DNA of 39,592 bases from Pelargonium cotyledonis (taxonomy: Eukaryota; Streptophyta; Magnoliopsida; Geraniales; Geraniaceae), in the NCBI GenBank assembly GCA_036897625.1, contig JAYMTA010000123.1, forward strand, positions 1 through 39,592, written 5' to 3'. The notes under the pieces are model-generated. The model was not told where the DNA came from and searched no databases. It was given only the letters and a program-made list of their open reading frames with translations. Positions 36,301-39,592 of the stretch are shown one piece after another (positions within the stretch are counted from its first letter, which is position 1; each line of letters begins with the position of its first letter). The position numbers and the translations under genes were made by a program.

Positions 36301-38610
36301 AACCAGAAATGGATCTTCTGTTAATTTCTTATTCGAGTTGGAAATCTATGATGCCAAAGGAACAAGGGATAGAATGAATGATTTAAGGATGCTTAATGAA
36401 GCAAAGAAATATAATGACACCCTACGCTAAACAGTTTAAAAGTGATGTATTGGATGATTAATGATATTGCATTGATCTGAAAACATTACTCATGCGTTTA
36501 CAGTTAAGAATGTGTTAAAGATCAAAATAAAAGACACTGTCACAAGTTAAGTATATCAAAACATATTATGAATTGATGAAGATTGACAATAAAATGTGAA
36601 AGAATTTAGAGCCCCAAAATAGCTCAATCAGCTCAAGAAATAGATTCTTCACCTTGTTATCTGCATTGCTAAGGCATTGCAAGCAACGCTGGACAACATG
36701 ATTTCCATTCACATCTATCATGAGAGAATGAAACCCTGGTTCAAGGGAAGATATAACTAACGAAATCTGTTGCCTGGTTTTGAGAGTCTCAATCAACTTC
36801 TGTACTACACGAGTACTGAGAAGGAAAAGACAAATTGTTAAAACCAATAAAAATATTAACATGCAATGCAATAATGTAATTTGTGCACAACTCACCCATG
36901 CATGTTCAAAGAGATCTGGATAAGCTCCCCTGGTTGCTCAGTAATCACGAGCAGGATCTGCATTCTCTGCTCTTCAGTACACACATCTAATAACTTCTGC
37001 ATAAGGTAGTTCCCAAATGGATTCATCATAAGTTCTACAACATGGTCAATGATTTCATTAAATATTATCTGCACATCCCTTGGTGACCCCTCATCGAACA
37101 TCCTTTGTAGGAAGCGACAACCATTCTGATCCTTCGCTAATAGGTAAATATAACCTTGTGCTTCTGCCAAAGAGTTACACCTAGGTGGCACATATGTCCT
37201 AGCGTTATGAGTATTCTCACAAGTTACAGCAACTTGGGGACGGTTGTCCAGTTGTGACCTTCTTTCTAGACGCTTTCTCACACCAACCCCATGTAAGGAA
37301 CCCTTGTACTGAGCTCGTGCATGATCTAATCCCCTGTTGGCCAAAGCATTTAAGCCTTCTCCTTGAATGATGAAACTATCATCAGGAAAAGCGTCAAGAC
37401 CCCCCTGAGGCATTCTAATGTTTGAAGGTGCTCTAATCTTCCCATTAGATATGGGCATGCCATGACGCCGTAGATTCGGTGAGCCCAATGCAGCTCTATC
37501 TTCACTCATATTCATCCCATTTTGTTGATCACTGAATAACGGATCAGCCATTGAAAGCCTGCTCAAAGAGTTCATTAGGTTTGATGGTGAACTTCCTGTT
37601 TGGTAATGGTTAAACGTCTGCGCTTCTGATTTCTGCCAAGGAGAACTCATCGACATATTGCAGAAATTCAAATTAGCAAGCAACGCATCAGATTGGCCAG
37701 TGGGAGACTGTGACCCCAATAAATTACCCATTCTATAATCGTGCTGAAATCCAGACAATGCTGCATTCACCTCACCATCAAACCTCATAGGAGTTCTTGG
37801 ACTAAAGGATTGGAGCCCGGTGTAATCGGAATCAGCCCTCAAGAAATTGTGATAAGCTCCATACTTCTCGACATTGCTTCCATTACTTCCATTCATGGAA
37901 GTACCACGAAACTGAAATCCATACTGATCCAGTGGAGAGACGTTGAAATTTGAAACATCCACTTGCTCAATAGATCCAAGTCCTGTATAATCCGGAGAAA
38001 TCTTCCCAAATTTGTGACAAGCCCCATATTTTGCCATATCAATCCCCATACCTTCACGACACTGAAACCCATAATGGTCCAAAAGAGAACCTCTGAAATT
38101 TGAAGCATCATCTTGCTCATTACTAATGTACATTTTATTAAGATTCCTGCACAGACCCAAATCATCAATCAAGCTCTCATTGGCCTTCTTCCTAACAGGT
38201 GAATCGTGTATTTTCGAATCCAGCCAAAACCCATTCGGGCAATTGGAATTCCCATAAGGCAATTGCGATCTCAGCTCTTCCAGTGGAGGCGGGGTTGGTG
38301 ATCCAGTATCAGAAAAAGCATATCCACCAGAGAACAAGCTAGAGGAAGAGCCACCAGATTGCAGAGAAAAGCCACTGGCAGGGGAAGCACATGTATATCT
38401 CAATGTGTCATCATCACACATACCATACATGGCATTGCCATTATAAAGGCCATTGATTTTCTGGGCAACAGAGGACCCATGAACATGACCATGATGATGA
38501 TGATTACTATGCTCTGGATGCTCATGATGATGAAGATCATGTGATGTTGCATAAGGGATCTCATTCAACAACATATCAAACTCACGATCATCAATCGAGT
38601 TCTCTCTCAT
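33346..38610 (-). CDS. Pumilio/PUF-domain RNA-binding protein (complete)
   Basis: Sequence-specific 3' UTR-binding repressor of translation and mRNA stability, cytoplasmic. Five exons, transcript order: 38610-36896, 36815-36653, 35388-35225, 34309-34051, 33453-33346. They sum to 2409 nt, 802 residues plus TGA. The N-terminal half (residues 1-480, all in exon 1) is low-complexity: a His-rich stretch at about 25-44, Ser/Gly tracts, and an internal duplication at about 167-268. The C-terminal PUF domain (about 483-790) has eight repeats with core triplets GCRFLQ, GNYLMQ, GTRVVQ, GNHVVQ, GCCVLQ, GNYVVQ, SSHVVE and ANYVIQ, then a capping helix ending SPYAKKIFSQRILKK. The start at 38610 gives MRENSIDDREFDMLL, resembling Arabidopsis APUM7-12-group proteins; which member is not resolved. 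No in-frame ATG was found upstream. Introns of 0.6-1.3 kb carry a MITE and a SINE. Confidence 0.95.
33539..33784. mobile_element. Stowaway-like MITE in the last Pumilio intron
   Basis: Left end TA-CTCCCTCCATCCCAAAAC and right end, read inversely, TA-CCCCGACTCCGTCCCAAAT share the CTCC(A/G)TCCCAAA terminal repeat of plant Stowaway elements, with a 2-bp indel, and TA flanks at 33537-33538 and 33785-33786. 246 bp, non-coding, in intron 33454-34050. Confidence 0.8.
34588..34613. repeat. Short CACATG hexamer microsatellite
   Basis: ACACATGCACATGCACATGC, about four hexamer units, in the Pumilio intron 34310-35224. No function is suggested. Confidence 0.85.
35735..35860 (-). mobile_element. tRNA-type SINE in a Pumilio intron
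   Basis: On the minus strand an RNA polymerase III promoter is visible: box A-like GGCATAAATTGAGCAGG (35838-35854) and box B GGTTCAAATCC (35796-35806), about 50 bp apart. A short body follows and the copy ends TTCACCGGAAAAAAAC near 35735, the usual A-run tail. About 126 bp. The box B is a near-perfect match to GGTTCRANTCC; the left boundary is approximate. It could also be a decayed tRNA gene, but no cloverleaf was evident. Confidence 0.6.
37807..38112 (-). repeat. Internal protein duplication in the Pumilio N-terminal region
   Basis: Residues about 167-216 and 217-268 align: SNFRGSLLDHYGFQCR with SNFNVSPLDQYGFQFR, AKYGACHKF with EKYGAYHNF, and SPDYTGLGS with DSDYTGLQS. The two copies have diverged, so the duplication is not recent. 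It lies in a disordered region outside the PUF domain. Confidence 0.85.
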
Positions 38611-39074
38611 CTCTCCTTACAGATATGAAACACACAACAACAGAAGCAAAAATCGACAAGAACAAAACAATACAACAACAAAAACACAAACAACACAACC
38701 GAGAATCCAAAAACAGAAACAATCAAACCAATCCAACGATCAATTTGGAAGCCAAAAAAGAAAAAACCCACATCAGATATCGAGTCAAACAGACTTGAAA
38801 TCAAACACCCGGAAAAGATTACCACTTCTATCGTCTGAGTTTCGCTCAGAAATTGGTGGTCTTTCGGTGATGCGATTTCAATTGCATTTCATTTCCAAAA
38901 ACAAAAACAAAAAACATGAAAATCATCTCATTTGGGTTTTTTTTGCGAGGAGTTGGTGAAACATGCAAAGATTGAAGGATCACAGACGGTTACAGGTGAC
39001 CGTAGACATAGACTCACTGTACGGTCTCTTCACGCCATTTAAGCTGGAGAGGAAGAGACGCTATGGACACTCTC

Positions 39075-39084
39075 ATATATATAA
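39075..39084 (-). promoter_or_regulatory. TATA box of the Pumilio gene
   Basis: On the minus strand the sequence reads TTATATATAT, the best TATA-like element upstream of the Pumilio start codon, predicting transcription start near 39045 and a 5' UTR of about 430 nt if unspliced. Assigned by consensus and position only. Confidence 0.5.
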
Positions 39085-39306
39085 AAACACAGAGCACAAA
39101 GACACTATACTGTGAGTCTTTTACACTGTACAAAACATTTTATACTCTCGAATTTTTATTTAATTTGTTTTTTTTTTCTACTTTTATTGAATTTTAAAAT
39201 AATTATTTAGTGCGAAAAATACTGTTCTTACGCTCTTTTTGGTGCGTGTGCATCACGCTCTAATGCAATCGACTAATCGTGTGGGACCCGCTTCTCCTGA
39301 CCCTGC

Positions 39307-39490
39307 AATTAGGGGTGTTCACGGCCGGATTTTTTTTAGACCCGCTCATAACGGGGTACATAATTTATGCCGCTCGCCGTCCCATTCATACGGGTTATGA
39401 ACGGGTTTTAAGTGAACGGTGAGCGGGTGGGTTGAGCGGGTTGACCCGTTGACCTGCTCAGATATTGGGCTTCCAAATGTTGTTGGGCCC
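39307..39490. repeat. hAT-like dispersed repeat, partial
   Basis: Begins TTAGGGGTGTTCACGGCCGG, the kind of AGGGGTGTTCA end seen in plant hAT MITEs, followed by ACGGGTT/GAGCGGGTTGACCCG words. No matching inverse end was found before the window ends, so it is either incomplete or continues outside. Confidence 0.4.
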
Positions 39491-39592
39491 TAATATTTTA
39501 ATGGGCTTTTTAATTAATTTGGTCCTTATTACAATTTTTAAATCTGATAGACAAAGATATAAACTGTAAAAAACATATCCAAACAAACAAAA

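Larger units (their letters stand above)
38611..39592. other. Pumilio 5' flank and window end
   Basis: The first 430 bp should be the Pumilio 5' UTR; on the coding strand it is T-rich and contains no in-frame upstream ATG in the frame that ends at the start codon. A TATA box lies at 39075-39084. Beyond about 39120 the sequence is AT-rich intergenic, followed by the repeat at 39307. Confidence 0.55.

Noticed and set aside
36158-36430. 90-codon plus-strand open frame in a Pumilio intron
   Set aside because: AT-rich intronic sequence, Lys/Asn-rich translation, no similarity recognised, antisense to the host gene.
38607-38825. 72-codon open frame on the minus strand whose TGA overlaps the Pumilio ATG (ATGA)
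   Set aside because: The frame opens with GTG and has no internal ATG, so it is not a credible upstream reading frame. It is simply the open 5' UTR.
1-39592. CRISPR-like or toxin-antitoxin-like systems, tRNA or rRNA genes
   Set aside because: No regularly spaced direct repeats, no prokaryotic-style operon and no convincing cloverleaf were seen. The window is plant nuclear DNA throughout.

Overview
This is nuclear DNA from a flowering plant, most likely a eudicot. The genes have many exons with GT-AG introns that are AT-rich and up to 2.3 kb long. The proteins are plant-specific or plant-type: a plastid copper ATPase, a KUP potassium carrier, an SR splicing factor with RS repeats, a polygalacturonase and a Pumilio protein. 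Short plant transposons (Stowaway-like and hAT-like MITEs, a tRNA-type SINE) sit in introns. No prokaryotic or organellar gene was seen. Family and species cannot be fixed from the sequence alone.

Layout. Positions 1-12825 (+) hold the 3' 17 exons of a PAA1/HMA6-type Cu(I) P1B-ATPase; its 5' end with the transit peptide lies outside the window. Positions 13976-20947 (-) hold a complete 10-exon KUP7-like potassium transporter, convergent with the ATPase. Positions 21634-24544 (+) hold a complete 8-exon SC35-type SR protein, divergent from the transporter across a 686-bp shared upstream region. Positions 24875-25606 (-) hold the first two exons of a GH28 polygalacturonase with no catalytic exons. 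Positions 26906-31998 (-) hold a complete 10-exon CD2BP2/U5-52K/LIN1-family gene. Positions 33346-38610 (-) hold a complete 5-exon Pumilio gene of 802 codons. All exon joins were made by hand from splice consensus, reading phase and remembered family sequences. The summed exon lengths are divisible by three for each of the five real genes.

The genes do not form a pathway. Two are RNA-processing factors (the SC35-type SR protein and the U5 snRNP-associated CD2BP2 homologue), one is a post-transcriptional regulator (Pumilio), and two are cation transporters (Cu and K). The arrangement looks like ordinary gene-dense plant euchromatin.

No previously undescribed multi-gene system was found. The points most worth a second look are: the CD2BP2 homologue ends in a tyrosine-rich OCRE-like segment instead of a GYF domain; one of its splice donors abuts a (TC)15 microsatellite; the polygalacturonase is cut off exactly after its second exon; the Pumilio N-terminus carries an internal duplication; the SC35 gene has a 6-nt terminal coding exon; and the KUP7-like gene has an ATG-TGA start-stop upstream of its start codon plus an adenylate-cyclase-like motif.
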